This document shows, piece after piece, positions 33,100-44,219 of a stretch of DNA of 64,000 bases. The stretch is from Poa pratensis. Its lineage: Eukaryota > Streptophyta > Magnoliopsida > Poales > Poaceae. The DNA lies in contig CAMZMU010000096.1 of the NCBI GenBank assembly GCA_947311845.1, positions 11,014,570 through 11,078,569 of the forward strand, in the 5' to 3' direction. Under the pieces are notes generated by a model. The model was given only the letters and a program-made list of their open reading frames with translations. It did not search any database and was not told the origin of the DNA. Position numbers and translations under genes: made by a program. Positions within the stretch are counted from its first letter, which is position 1. Each line of letters begins with the position of its first letter.

Positions 33100-34960
33100 A
33101 ATAGAGCACACACGTTTCTGAAGAGAGAGGCCAACAGTCAGGACTCAGGAGAGGTTCGGGTTCAGTTATCTTTGTTTTTTTAGGAGGCAAACTTGCACAG
33201 AGAGGCTGACATGGTGAACCCATCGGGTAGACCGCCATAACCCGCCTGCATCGCGCAACCTTACCAAGGTCAAATCCGCGGTCACAATGAAAAATGAGTA
33301 CTAGAAGCAATCAAGGGCATACATAACACCTCAACAGAGCACACATGTATCCTGCAACCATAACACGGTCAAAAGTAGAGGCAAGCAAGGGCATATAAAA
33401 CCTCAGCAGAGCACACGTTTCTAAAGAGAGAGGCTGATTATTTAGAACTGTGCATCCTGCAACCTTAAGAAGGTCAAAACTGCGGTCGCAACCGAAAGAA
33501 ATGAGCACTTGATGCAATCAAGGGCATAAATAAAACCTCACGCACACACGTTTCTGAAGAGAGAGGCCGACAGTGAGTAGAGCTTAGATTCAGTTATCTT
33601 CAGTTTTTTGAGGAGGCAAACCTTGCACAGAGAGGCTGACACGCAGGACCCACCGTCTAGACCATAACCCGCCTGCATCGCCAGCCATTAACAAGGTCAA
33701 AACCGCGGGCGCAACCAAGATAAATGAGCACTAGCAATAATAATCACGGGAATATCAACGGAGCACATACACGTTGAGAGGCCGACAGTTGAGGAGAGGT
33801 TCGATTCAGTTATCTTCAGCTTCTTGAGGAGGCAAACCTTGCACATAGAGGCTGACATGGTGGACCCACCGTCTTGACCATAACCCGCCTGCATCGCCAG
33901 CCCTTAACAAGGCGAAAATTGCGACCGCAACCGAAAGAAATGACCACTAGCAGAAATCAGGAGTATAAATAAAACATCAATAGAGCACAGACACGTCTGT
34001 GAAGAGAGAGGTCGACCGTCAGAAGAGGTTCGACTCAGTTATCTTCAGTATTTCGAGGAGCCAAACCTTGCACAGAAAGGCTGACATGGTGAACCCATCG
34101 GTTAGACCATAACCCACCTGCATCGCGCAACCTTAACAAGGTCAAAACTGCGGTCGCAACCGAAACAAAAATGACCACTATAAGCAATCAAGGGCATAAA
34201 TAAAGCCTTAGCAGAGCACACACGTTTCTGAAGAGAGAGGCCGACAGTGAGGAGAGGTTCGATTCAGTTATCTTCAGTATTTTGAGGAGGCAAAACCTTG
34301 CACAGAGAGGCTGAAATGGTAAACCCATCGGCTAGATCATAACCCGCCTGCATGGCCCAACCTTAACAAGGTCAAAACTGCGGTCGCGCCGAAAGAATGA
34401 GCACTAAAAACAATCAAGGGCATAAATAAAACCTCAGCATAGCACACACGTTTCTGAAGAGAGAGGCCGACAGTGAGGAGAGCTTCGATTCAGTTATCTT
34501 CAGTTCTTTCAGGAGGCAAACTTTGCACAGAGAGGCTGAAAGTCAGGACCCACAGTCTAGACCATAACCTGCCTGCATCACCAGCCGTTGATTAACAAGG
34601 TGAAAATTGCGGGCGCAACCGAAAGAGAGAGGACCACCAGCCGTTGACCACTAGCAGTAATAATCACGAGTATAAATAAACATCAACGGATCACACACAT
34701 TTCTGAAGAGAGAGGCCGACAGCCAGAAGAGGTCTGATTCAGTTATCTTCAGCATTTTTAGGAGGCAAACCCTGCACCGAGAGGCTGACATGGTGGACCC
34801 ACAGTCTAGACCATAACCTGCCTGCATAGCCAGCCCTTAACAAGGTGAAAATTGCGGGCGCAACCGAAAGAAATGACCACTCGCAATAATAATCACGAGT
34901 ATAAATCAAACATCAAATGAAGCACACACACGTTTCTGAAGAGAGAGGCCGACAGTCAGG
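33100..34960. repeat. Tandem array of about 230-base units
   Basis: About eight units. Each holds GTTTCTGAAGAGAGAGGCCG, CAGTTATCTTCAG, GAGGAGGCAAAC, TTGCACAGAGAGGCTGACA, ACCATAACCCGCCTGCAT, AACAAGGTCAAAA and AAGGGCATAAATAAAACCTC. The GAGAGAGGC landmark recurs at about 33122, 33421, 33556, 33774, 33999, 34231, 34457, 34704 and 34939. Most spacings are 218-247 bases; the unit near 33,300-33,550 is rearranged. No open frame crosses it. Confidence 0.9.
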
Positions 34961-34984
34961 ACCCACCTACTAGGCCACATCGCG

Positions 34985-36050
34985 CAAGTAAAAAAAAGAA
35001 CGGAGCAAAGGAATAAAAAAGTGGGCAAGAATCGATGAACATGATAGTGAGTCACTGACATGGTGGAGCTAGCGGCAAGAACACATCGCAAGAAACGGAG
35101 CAACGGAAAAAAAGTGGGCAAGAATCGATCAGGAGTATGATGAGTCACTGACATGGTGGAGCCAGCGGCATGAACAACATCGCAAGAACGGAGCAACGGG
35201 ATAAAAAACTGGGCAATAATCGATCAGAAGTATTATGAGTCACTGACATGGTGGAGCCAGCGGCAAGAACAACATCGCAAGAACGGAGCAACGAAATAAA
35301 AAAGTGGGCAAGAATCGATCAACAAGATCCTGAGTCAGTGACATGGTGGAGCCAACGGCATGAACAACATCGCAAGACGGAGCAACGGAATAAAAAAGTG
35401 GGCAAGAATCAATCAAAAGGCAATAAGTCACTGACATGGTGGAGCCAGCGGCAAGCGCAGTATCGCAAGAACGGAGCAACGGAATAAAAAAGTGGGCAAG
35501 AATCGATCAACAAAACAATAAGTCACTGACATGGTGGAGCCAGCGGCAAGAATAGTATCGCAAGAACGGAGCAACGGAATAAAAAAATGGGCAAGAATCG
35601 ATCAGAATGATCCTGAGTCACTGACATGGTGGAGCCAGCGGCATGAACAACATCGCAAGAACGGAGCAACGGAGTAAAAAAGTGGGCAAGAATCGATCAG
35701 CATGATTCTGAGTCACTGACATGGTGGAGTCAGCGGCAAGAACAGTATCGGAAGAAACGTAGCAACGGGATAAAAACGTGGGCAAGAATCGATCAGCTTG
35801 ATCCTGAGTCAATGACATGGTGGAGCCAGCGGCAAGAACAGTATCGCAAGAACGGAGCAACGACATAAAAAAGTGGGCAAGAATCGATCAGTATGATCCT
35901 GAGTCACTGACATGGTGGAGACAGCGGCAAGAATAGTATCGGAAGAAACGGAGCAACGGGATAAAAACGCGGGCAAGAATCAATCAGTTTAATCCTGAGT
36001 CGCTGACATGGTGGAGCCCGCGGAAGAATAGCATCGAACCCAGGCTTCAA
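34985..36050. repeat. Tandem array of 95-base units
   Basis: Eleven units of GAGTCACTGACATGGTGGAG...CAGCGGCA(A/T)GAA...ATCGCAAGAACGGAGCAACGG...AAAAAGTGGGCAAGAATCGATCA. The ATGGTGGA landmark lies at 35061, 35153, 35248, 35343, 35436, 35531, 35626, 35721, 35817, 35912 and 36008, giving spacings of 92-96. The array directly follows the 230-base array and shares (C/G)TGACATGGTG with it. Confidence 0.95.
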
Positions 36051-36059
36051 GTAACGGAG

Positions 36060-36454
36060 CAACCGAAAAAAGAGGCAGCCTCGATCTTGATATGAGCGCG
36101 GGGTGTGTGGTACGATGTTTTTAGAGCGCAAATAGCCTCGTTCGACGTTATATGAGCTCGGGGGTGTGTCGATCCCAGTCAAAAATCGAACGCGCCATCG
36201 AAATCGTAGCTTCTAACCACGAAAATTCAGGGAGATCGTGGTCTATAGTTGCCTCGCAACCCGAAACACATCTTTTAACCACGAAAATTCGCAAACTTGG
36301 TGGGCAATAGGTGCCATAGACCACGGATTTGGAAATCCGTGGTCCTTGCTACCATCGACCGCAAAACAAAAACCGCGAAATTTCGTGGCCGAACGCCACT
36401 TTACACCATGGTCTCGGCGGACATTCGTGGTCTAAGCCCGAGTTTCTTCTAGTG
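36060..36454. mobile_element. Right end of a CACTA-type transposon
   Basis: Read inwards from 36454 the sequence is CACTAGAAGAAACTCGGGC, a CACTA terminus. Just inside are repeated CGTGGTC/GACCACG words (36,237, 36,317, 36,332, 36,428), as expected of subterminal repeats. I could not find a matching left end, and the two tandem arrays may lie inside this element. Confidence 0.5.
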
Positions 36455-37453
36455 TCACCGACCTAATAGAGGAAAAATTGGTTTTAGACGGCATATGTGA
36501 GGCACATGTGAGCCATACTAAATTGTTCCACACATGTTTTAGACGGCATATGTGAGGCATATGTGCTATAGATTCTACAAATAATATTACACATGTTCCT
36601 ACTAAAACCGAAATCAACTAATAGAGGAAAAATCGGTTTCTAAGCAAAATTAGACTACTATATTTTACCAATTTATACTAAACCTATACTAATGCTACAA
36701 ATCATACAAGGCCGCCATTGTTCCATATCAAATCCATACGAATGGGATGGATTCTATGGATGAAAACGAGGGGATCAGAGGATAATACCTGAGAGAAGAA
36801 GATGGGGACGAAATCCCCTCACTACTTTGGCCAGATCGGAGAGGAATCAGTGGGGGATTAGAGAGGGGAGGGAGAGAGAACCGCCGCCACCATCTTTTGT
36901 TCCTCTCTCCCTCTTCTGTTTTCGAGTGCTAGGGTTGAGGAGAGGGGCGCGCCGCGCGACACACTTGTACCAGGAGAGTAGCGCCTGGTGATCGGGCGCT
37001 ACTTGACCAGCACCATAGCGCCTGATCAGGCGCTACACCTCCAAAATTGGGCCCCACGTGGTCCCCCGTCGGCCACGCTGGCAACATGTATAGCGCCTGA
37101 TCGACAGGCGCTACCCCGTGTAGTGTAGTGCCCGATCGTTGGGCGCTACCAAAAGGGTTAGAGGCGTGAAATAGTTTCGCCGGAGGTTCATTTTGTGTTA
37201 TAGTTTCGCCTCGAGGTCAACACTGTCCATTTTGCCAGATATCTATCTGCGGCTGTGCTGCGTCGCTGTCGCGTTGCCGCCGTCACGGCGCGTCATCGTG
37301 CGTGCTAGGCCCATCCTTATCCCTCGCTGGGTGAATGAATCATAGTAGTAAAATAATTGCCGGTGACGAGTATATTCGCGGCGTATCTGTCTCTGGTGCG
37401 AGGACGGGCTGGATACGGCTGGCATGTGACGTATGGTCACTGGTTTTCCGGTA
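36455..37453. other. Intergenic sequence with direct repeats and hairpins
   Basis: TTTTAGACGGCATATGTGAGGC occurs at 36,483 and 36,537, and CTAATAGAGGAAAAAT(T/C)GGTTT at 36,463 and 36,620. The hairpin cluster is listed separately. No gene. Confidence 0.5.
36979..37147. repeat. Four short palindromes of the TAGCGCC...GGCGCTA type
   Basis: TAGCGCC with its complement GGCGCTA encloses 6-9 bases at 36979-37001, 37016-37035 (near-perfect around TGATCA) and 37091-37113, with a decayed fourth at 37127-37147. All loops contain GATC. The layout resembles subterminal transposase sites of a DNA transposon whose ends I did not find. Confidence 0.7.
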
Positions 37454-37464
37454 ACCATGGGCGT

Positions 37465-37973
37465 ATCATTTTTTTAAAAAGGCCCTTAATCGAATATTAA
37501 GCTAATTATGACCCTTTGAAAAATTTCCCAAAAACGTCATAAGATTTGGCGTTCTGAAAAAACTTAGAGGCTCTGGAAAAAAAAATCAGAAAACATCATA
37601 CAGTTTAGAGTTGAGAAACGCAAAAAATTCTAAATCATTTGGGATAAGCCATATGATATGACGTTTTTCTAGACATAGAAGATATGAGAATCTCAGAGAA
37701 CGTCATATCAGTTGGCGTATTCTGAGATTCTCAGAGCACTTGTATCCGAGAAACACCATATCAAATGGCTTATCCTAAATGACTTAGAATTTTTACCCTT
37801 ATCAGCTTCTCAATACGCCAAAGTGTATGGCGTTTTCTGACTTTTTTCAGAGACTGAGTTTTTCAGAACGCCAAAATCTATGACTTTTTTTAGAAAGGCC
37901 ATATACGGCTGAATGTTTTTCGAAGGCCACAATTAGCTTAATGTCCGATAAGGGTCATTTAGTAAAAAAATAC
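37465..37973. mobile_element. Foldback Mutator-type MITE (long hairpin)
   Basis: Nearly all of the 509 bases form an imperfect inverted repeat. For example ATTAAGCTAATTATG, TTTGGCGTTCTGAAAAA, TTCTAAATCATTTGGGATAA and GAGAATCTCAGA on the left arm return as complements in order on the right arm. The element is flanked by an 11-base direct repeat, ACCATGGGCGT, at 37454-37464 and 37974-37984. A duplication of 9-11 bases plus long arms fits Mutator-like elements. No coding capacity. Confidence 0.85.
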
Positions 37974-37984
37974 ACCATGGGCGT

Positions 37985-39609
37985 GGATGGGGCTGTGGTG
38001 CGGCGCCCGGGTTTGGTTTTACGATTCGTGGCATGTGATGTGCATGTTTTTGTTTAGGCTTCGGTGCGTGGGTGTGTGTGTGTCCAGTATGCTCCAGGTT
38101 GCTTGGAGCAGGATGGAATTAGATTATTTGGAAAGCGTTGGGCTTTCTTGCACTCCATAGTCGTGCACAGATCAATTCGTTGGTGCCAAGATGTTTATTC
38201 AGTGGTTCAGTGCTGAACCCTTTTCATCTTCAGACGGGATAATTCCCGGCCTTTGCATTCTTGACGCACTCCTTTATTTTATCGGATTTGCTATATCACA
38301 TTCCTACTCCACACAGATCTCAGAGAACCTAGGGAAAAACCTCCTAAATGTTTGAGAGGCGCACCAAGGACGTATTTGGTTGCTCATGCAATTTTGATCC
38401 TTTTGTTAGACTGGGCTATCGCATTTCCGCATGCGCAGGAACCTTAAGGCCCATAAAGGACCAGCAAGGTGCCTAGCTCGAAACGGCCGAATCTGCCAAT
38501 TTTTCCAGGCGCATGCGAACTCACCTTTCCTAAGCTCCTTCAACTAATCTCCTCTAATCTACACAACCGTATTCCAATTCGAGATAAAATATACACAGAA
38601 TGTATGCGCATCGATGAGTAGGTTCCGTTCCCATGATTGGTTTCGAGTTTCGTCGGCTGTAACTTCTGAATTTCGGACTAAAGTTTGCACCATTTTTAGA
38701 CGTATTTTGTCAAATTCGTCGCAGTATATTCCGCCATTTGAAATTTACTTTCATGAGTCACAACTTCCGTGTTGTAACCTTTTCGTTTCGGTGGACATAT
38801 ACGTATAGATGTTGTACTGTATGTATGCTTGTGTTCGTTGTCGTTGTCAACTTTGTCGGTGTTGACGGAGCTCCAGCCGTCGCTGCCGCACTGCCGTCAC
38901 GCTGCTCCGTGTACGTGTTCATGATCTGATATTCTTGTGCGTCATTACCGCCGCATGCTTCGTCGACACAAATGCATCTTCTGCCGCGACCTCCGCCACC
39001 GCACCACCTTCGTGATGTGCCATTTGTCCGCTCGCCAATACTGTAGACAAGCTTGTTCTAACTGCAGAGTTGTTAGGTAAGATCGTCATGTAGATTAGGA
39101 GGTGAGACTAATTGGCAGCGCACATACAATCAACGATGCAATGCAACTCACCAAATACGAAAAAGGGAAAAAGTATAGAATTCAGACAACAAACGGGCAA
39201 CACAATATGACTCTTTCCTCGTTTTTGCAGGCCAGTTTGGCTACGGCTATAAAAGGGCAAAAAATCCATGGGAGTAACCAAACAAGGCTCAAGTATCATG
39301 TCAAAAGCTAATTTGAAGCTGAGCCCCAAGCTTTATTTTTTCCACCCGAAACTTATAAATCATTAACTTATAAAGGTCTTAACAACAAGCAGAATCAGAT
39401 TGTCTATTATTGCGGCATCGGGTCTATTATCAATGTATTTTTTCCTAGACAATTTCACCTTCCTTCATTCTTAATGTCCACCACTACATGCATGACAAGC
39501 TTGTATTCTTGTCTCTACGTCTTTTATCCCAAAATCACATTTATTTCTATCAATTATTCTTAACTTCAATATTGAAAAAATTATTCACTTGTTTCTAGTC
39601 TTATGAGAA
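37985..39609. other. Intergenic sequence, no gene seen
   Basis: I see no array, terminal repeat or recognised coding sequence in this 1.6 kb. Confidence 0.5.
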
Positions 39610-39610
39610 A

Positions 39611-40351
39611 CTAGAACGACACCCCGCGCGTTGCAGCGGGTATCTCTTAAGAAACTTAATAAAACGACTGAAAGATTAGAAATCAAATGTATGTGCGGTT
39701 TATAATTTAAAGATCCTTATGATGTAGGGGTGTATTTGATTGATATAGATACAATTATATTAACGGTTTGAAGAAATTTATTTTGTGGATGGCTTGCATG
39801 AAGATGACATGCACATTTTCGCATAATATTTGTAATTTGTTTTGAGTGAATACATATACTCCCTCCGTCCCAAAATAAGTGTCTCAAAGTTGTCCAAAAG
39901 TGAATGTATCTATACTTGTTTCATGTCTAGATACATCCACTTTTTGATAAATCTAAGACAGTTATTTTGGGACGGAGGGAGTAGATGAGACCATGATTTT
40001 TTATAACATTATATGATTTTCATCAGTGAAAATAATTGGCACAAAGTTCACGCGTAAAACTAATTCTAATGTTCTACTTGCACAATGCACATGATTTACT
40101 TGTATAACTACATAGCAAGATGACATGGTGTGATCTTATCATTCTAACATAAAAAATGATGTGGACAATTTGATGGGTTAGAAAAGATGATGTGGATGCT
40201 TGCATGTAGCGATAAAAATAGTTAATAAATGTTAGTGGGATGACATCAACAATTGATTGGCTAAAAGAGCAATTGATATGGATAACTTGCATGTAGAGAT
40301 AGAAAAATATTAATTGCACTTAGTGAGGTTTTACTTTATAAAAATTATAGA
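39611..40351 (-). mobile_element. Short non-autonomous Helitron with nested Stowaway
   Basis: On the minus strand the element starts TCTATAATTTTTATAAAG and ends with a hairpin (CCCGC...GCGGG), GTGTCGTT and CTAG. It lies between A and T of the host. These are the classic Helitron marks: TC start, CTRR end, 3' hairpin about 10 bases before the end, no target duplication. No Rep/helicase gene. A Stowaway MITE sits inside it. Confidence 0.7.
39859..39981. mobile_element. Stowaway MITE (Tc1/mariner type)
   Basis: CTCCCTCCGTCCCAAAATAA faces CTCCCTCCGTCCCAAAATAA read inwards from the right. It is 123 bases long, with TA duplicated on both sides (39857-39858, 39982-39983). Confidence 0.95.
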
Positions 40352-40654
40352 TAGGAAAACTATTAATTGCACAACTTGCTAAAAGTGCACGGGTGAAGTA
40401 TCGGCTTGGCTGGTACAGCCACACAGCCACAGTTGCTGCGACAACCGTGGTTTAACACCATGGACATTCAAAGTTGCTTCCGGTGACCACTACATTCTCG
40501 GAAGGGAAAAACCAATCAGGGCAATCACCGCTGCATCGCCGAATAAGCGGGAAGGAGGAAGGTGCCTTAGCTTAACACGGCAAAGCCAAAGCGTAAGCAC
40601 CCACAAGCCCCACCAGGTGAAAAGTCACATGGCACCATCAACGGCACATAATAA
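40352..40654. other. Intergenic sequence, no gene seen
   Basis: Nothing recognisable; this is where sequence upstream of the second CBF block would begin if the element at 40664 were removed. Confidence 0.4.
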
Positions 40655-40663
40655 TTTAATTAA

Positions 40664-41636
40664 GGGAAAAGTCTAAAATGAAACCTGAACTTGTAGACGA
40701 AAGATAAATCGAACCATAAACTCTCAATCCCTGAAATTGGCACTTTAAACTTGTCAATACCGGTCTATTTTAAACCTTGTACCTGTTTTTCGTGCAAGAA
40801 ATAAAAAACTCAAATTGCTACTCCCACTTACAGCACTGGCCCACTTGTCATCTCTATCTTCAACTTTTACTTTTACCCCCATTTTTTACCCCCGGCCAAC
40901 CCCGTCGTCCAACTCCGGCAACTCGACCACGCGTTCTCCGTTCTCCACAGTCCTCCAGCGCAGTTGCATGCGCATGTACTCTGTTTAGGCCTGGCGGCGC
41001 CGGAGCACTCACATATGAGCATTTAGCACAAATCTTTGTAAATATTGCGAGTAGCTCAATTAGTACAAAGAGCACGCACACGGTTCAATTAGTGCAGTAC
41101 AATAGAAATCTTGGGCATGGCGCAGCAGAATGAACCAAACCAATTCCAGGTTGGTCTGGGGACGAAATCAATTCCAGCTTAGTACGCACACGGTTCCTCA
41201 TCCTCTGGTTGAACTGAATCGGAGATCTTAGAGACCGGAGAACTCAGATACGGGGTAGTGTCGGACGAGCTGGGCGCGACCAAGGCAGGGGGAAGAACTG
41301 CAGGCGGCGCCATAGCGGCACGCGAAGGCGGCGGCCTACGCACCCACGACGGCCCACTCTGACCCAGCGCTCCCTCACCCTCGCGTCCGGTACAGCCTGC
41401 CATTGCTATGGTGAACGTGAAAAGGAAGAGGATGATTATGACAGGTGGGGCCGACTCGACAGTGAGAGTAGCAGGTTAGCTCGGCTGGGATTGTAAAATT
41501 CCCAGCGAGCCAAACAGGTGTAAGGTCCAAAATAGATCAGGATTGACAAGTTTAGAGTGCCAATTTCAGGATTAAGAGTTTAGGGTTCAATTTATCTTTC
41601 ATATATAAGTTCAAGGTTCGTTATAGACTTTTTTCC
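40664..41636. mobile_element. Mutator-like non-autonomous element with about 120-base inverted ends
   Basis: Left-end words GGGAAAAGTCTA, CTTGTAGACGAAAGATAAAT, CTGAAATTGGCACT and AAACTTGTCAAT recur in order and inverted at the right end. The flanks TTTAATTAA (40655-40663) and TTTAATTTA (41637-41645) are a 9-base duplication with one mismatch. The GC-richer centre (40,860-41,400) may be captured genic sequence, unrecognised. It lies only about 90 bases upstream of the TATA box of the CBF copy at 41901. Confidence 0.8.
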
Positions 41637-41726
41637 TTTAATTTAATCCCCATAGTCCGGACATCGTCATCCCCACCGATGTCTTCAGCGCGTTCAGACA
41701 CTTCAATCTCCCACACAACACATACC

Positions 41727-41734
41727 TATAAATA
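41727..41734 (+). promoter_or_regulatory. TATA box of the broken CBF at 41901
   Basis: TATAAATA in CCTATAAATAAG, as in the paralogous promoter at 77-84. The conserved upstream block is not found next to it; a Mutator-like element occupies that position. Confidence 0.75.
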
Positions 41735-41900
41735 AGTTCGACACACTCCACAGATGCTAACAACACATAACACTCTTACTCAAGCTCGATCAACCATCTC
41801 ACAGCTAGCTCACTGCTCGCACTCCTCAGTCCTCACTGAGCTCAGGAAGCCACCAGCAACTCCAACTCTCCAAGCACTCGGCCGCTAGCGCGCCATTGAC

Positions 41901-42645
41901 ATGATCATGGATCTGCCGAGCTCTCCCGCCTCCTACTCGTCGTCCTCGTCCTCGTCCGAGCACAACGCGGCAGCGAGGATGGCGCCGGCGAAGCGCCCCG
42001 CGGGCCGCACCAAGTTGGGAGACGCGGCACCCGGTGTACCGCGGCGTGCGGCGCCAGGGCAGCGCCAGCAGGTGAGTCTGCGAGGTGTGCGTCCCGGGCA
42101 AGCGCGGCGCGCGGCTCTGGCTCGGGACGTACGCCACCGCCGAGCTTGCCGGGCGCGCGAATGACGCCGCCATGCTCGCCCTCGGCGACCGCTCCCCAGC
42201 GTGCCCCAACTTCGCCGACTCCGCCTGGCTGCTCGTAGTGCCGTCCGCGCTCTCCGACCTCGCCGACGTCCGGTGCGTGGCCGTTGAGGCTGTCGCGGAC
42301 TTCGAGCGGCGTCAGACCGCCAACGGTACCCCCGCCTCCGCCATTGCCCTTCAGGAGGACATTTCCAGGGCTGCTGCGCAATCCTCGTCTGGGTCTGACA
42401 ATGCTGGTTCGTCGGAGACGTCGGAGCCTTCCGCCGACGGACAGTTCGTGGTGCGAGATGCACTGGACATGGATATGTTGAGACTCGACCTGTTCCCAGA
42501 AATTAAATTGGGCACGTACTACATGAGCCTCGCGGAGGAGCTGCTCATAGACCCGCCACCGCCGGCAGCCGCCACTGGCGCGTACTGGGATAACGGAAAC
42601 TGTGTCGATGTCGAGCTGATTTCGCGCTCTGGAGCTCCTAGCTAG
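41901..42645 (+). pseudogene. CBF: CBF/DREB1 group III gene broken in the AP2 region
   Basis: Paralogue of 233-967. The frame opens MIMDLPSSPASYSSS and reaches [10 protein letters not shown] 2-base deletion at about 42,016 (AAGTTGGGAGACG where copies have AAGTTCCGGGAGACG) then destroys the signature and the start of the AP2 domain. In the ancestral frame a TGG to TGA change at 42071-42073 removes the Trp of RWVCEVR. Downstream the frame is open again ([20 protein letters not shown]...DSAWLL...[13 protein letters not shown]). A 1-base deletion at about 42,612 replaces the LWSS-type end with a shifted tail ending at 42645; the original stop was at 42639-42641. No functional CBF can be made. None of these lesions is shared with 233-967, so the two copies decayed independently. 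Confidence 0.92.
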
Positions 42646-43057
42646 CTAGTGTTGATAAATGATTCCCGAGCTGATCATTCCACTACTCAGTTTTCCCTCT
42701 AGTTTCTTCCTTTGCAAAGTGTAATTTTGTTCTTGCGAGGAGATAGACTCTGTAGCTAATAAACTGAAGCTGCTTCCAATCCAGCACTCAATTGTGAAAC
42801 ACTTTTAGTTGCTCGAATTCTCTGACTGGTGTACCAGAGTAAATAGCACTGGCGGTCACTGAAGTCGTCGTGTGGGTGCACTTAAGACACCATTTTCAAA
42901 CTTGACCGGTTTTTAACCGGTTTTTTACCGAAATCGATCACGTGCGACTCACGTGGCTTGTTCCGACCTGTTATTTTTTGCAAATAACCCCTTCAGTTTT
43001 TATGTATGCACCCAGCCTGCTTGATTGCTGTCAAGTGGGTCCCACCTATCAGTGGAA

Positions 43058-44003
43058 TCTATACTACTATTAAAAGAGCAAACATGTTGGGATACTTTAA
43101 ATCTATAGCGTTAAATTGTCAATCAACGATCCAGATTGTCCCAATGTCGAGTAGCAAACAACTTTGACCAGTCAAACCTTTTTTTGTCCTTATGTTGAAA
43201 AAAGAAACGCAAGATCACCGTGTTAGATTCATATACGTACAGGGAGAGAAGGAAAGAAGAAAGACAAGTCCGGATTAGCCACGATCGGACCAGAGCAAAC
43301 CACTGCCACGATTTTATCATATCTCCGCCCTAGGCACGTGCCCGGGCTTGTGCAGCCGCATGTTTGATCGGCGGAGAGCTTCGACGACGTCCAAGCTCGA
43401 TCGAACTGCAGGGAATCGCGACATGTGCTGAGTAAGCAATTTTTCCCGTAAATGGGCCAGATACGTACCTCGCTGGGCTGTAGCAAACTCCAAGTCCACT
43501 AATTATCTTATCCACTTCACTACTCCAGGCTGGCCCAGTGCCCCATACGGCTGTTCGCCTGTTCTTGTGCGATTTTGTACTCAGGCTGCGTGTTGCGTTT
43601 GACCGTCAAATTGCAGAATTTTGTACACTCGGTTTATGCAGTTCAAAAAAAAGATAATCGATATATGTACACATATGATTCACGGGAGATATTTTGTTCA
43701 AAGACTGATCGGTAAAAGCATTTAAATGGCCCGATAAAAAAGCTCGCTAAATGAGAAATAAAGATTCAAAATAGTCGTTTTTAACATAGATTATGATACG
43801 CAGGGGCGGACCCAGCATGTAAGCTATGGGGGCAGATGCCCCCGCTCAAATTTCACCTTCCTTGTATCATTCCAAGCTAAATACTGATTTGCCCCCACTA
43901 AACAGAGAGATTTGCCTCACTTAGCACATATTTGCCCCCTCCAAATTTTTATCCTGGGTCCGCTCCTGAATTGATACGTGTGTTGCACGTGCACGGTCAC
44001 TAG
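43058..44003 (+). mobile_element. Helitron nested in the Mutator-like element
   Basis: It starts TCTATACTACTATTAAAAGAG after A and ends GTTGCACGTGCACGGTCACTAG before T. TC start, hairpin-forming GTGCAC region, CTAG end and A|T insertion fit a Helitron. It has no Rep/helicase gene and is itself interrupted by a MITE. Confidence 0.7.
43801..43968. mobile_element. MITE with CAGGGGCGGACCCAG ends (hAT-like)
   Basis: CAGGGGCGGACCCAG faces CAGGAGCGGACCCAG read inwards from the right, about 168 bases in all. TGATACG occurs on both sides, directly at the left end and two to three bases beyond the right end. The target duplication is therefore approximate, and hAT membership is from general knowledge of such ends. 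Confidence 0.65.
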
Positions 44004-44219
44004 TAAAATAAACAACACAAATAAAATTAAGCCTGGAACTGGACCGAAGTCCAAATCCAAATAGGAGAGGACCAACACCAACTAATGTCCATTCTGACGT
44101 GGCCCTGTCCATGTCCAGTCCATGTTTAACTTCCTACTATCCAAATCCGTCCATTCCAAATCCCGTAAATACTGGGTAATCCAAAATCCAAATGGATCTT
44201 CCACAGTACGGCCGTGCGT

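Noticed and set aside
33100..36050. CRISPR-like regularity of repeats.
   Set aside because: Units are long and the intervening sequence is itself repeated, so these are eukaryotic tandem repeats, not spacers.
26020..36454. One CACTA element running from CACTATAAGAAAC at 26,020 to the end at 36,454.
   Set aside because: The two termini do not match after the first bases (TAAGAAACACAACC against GAAGAAACTCGGGC) and unrelated genes lie between.
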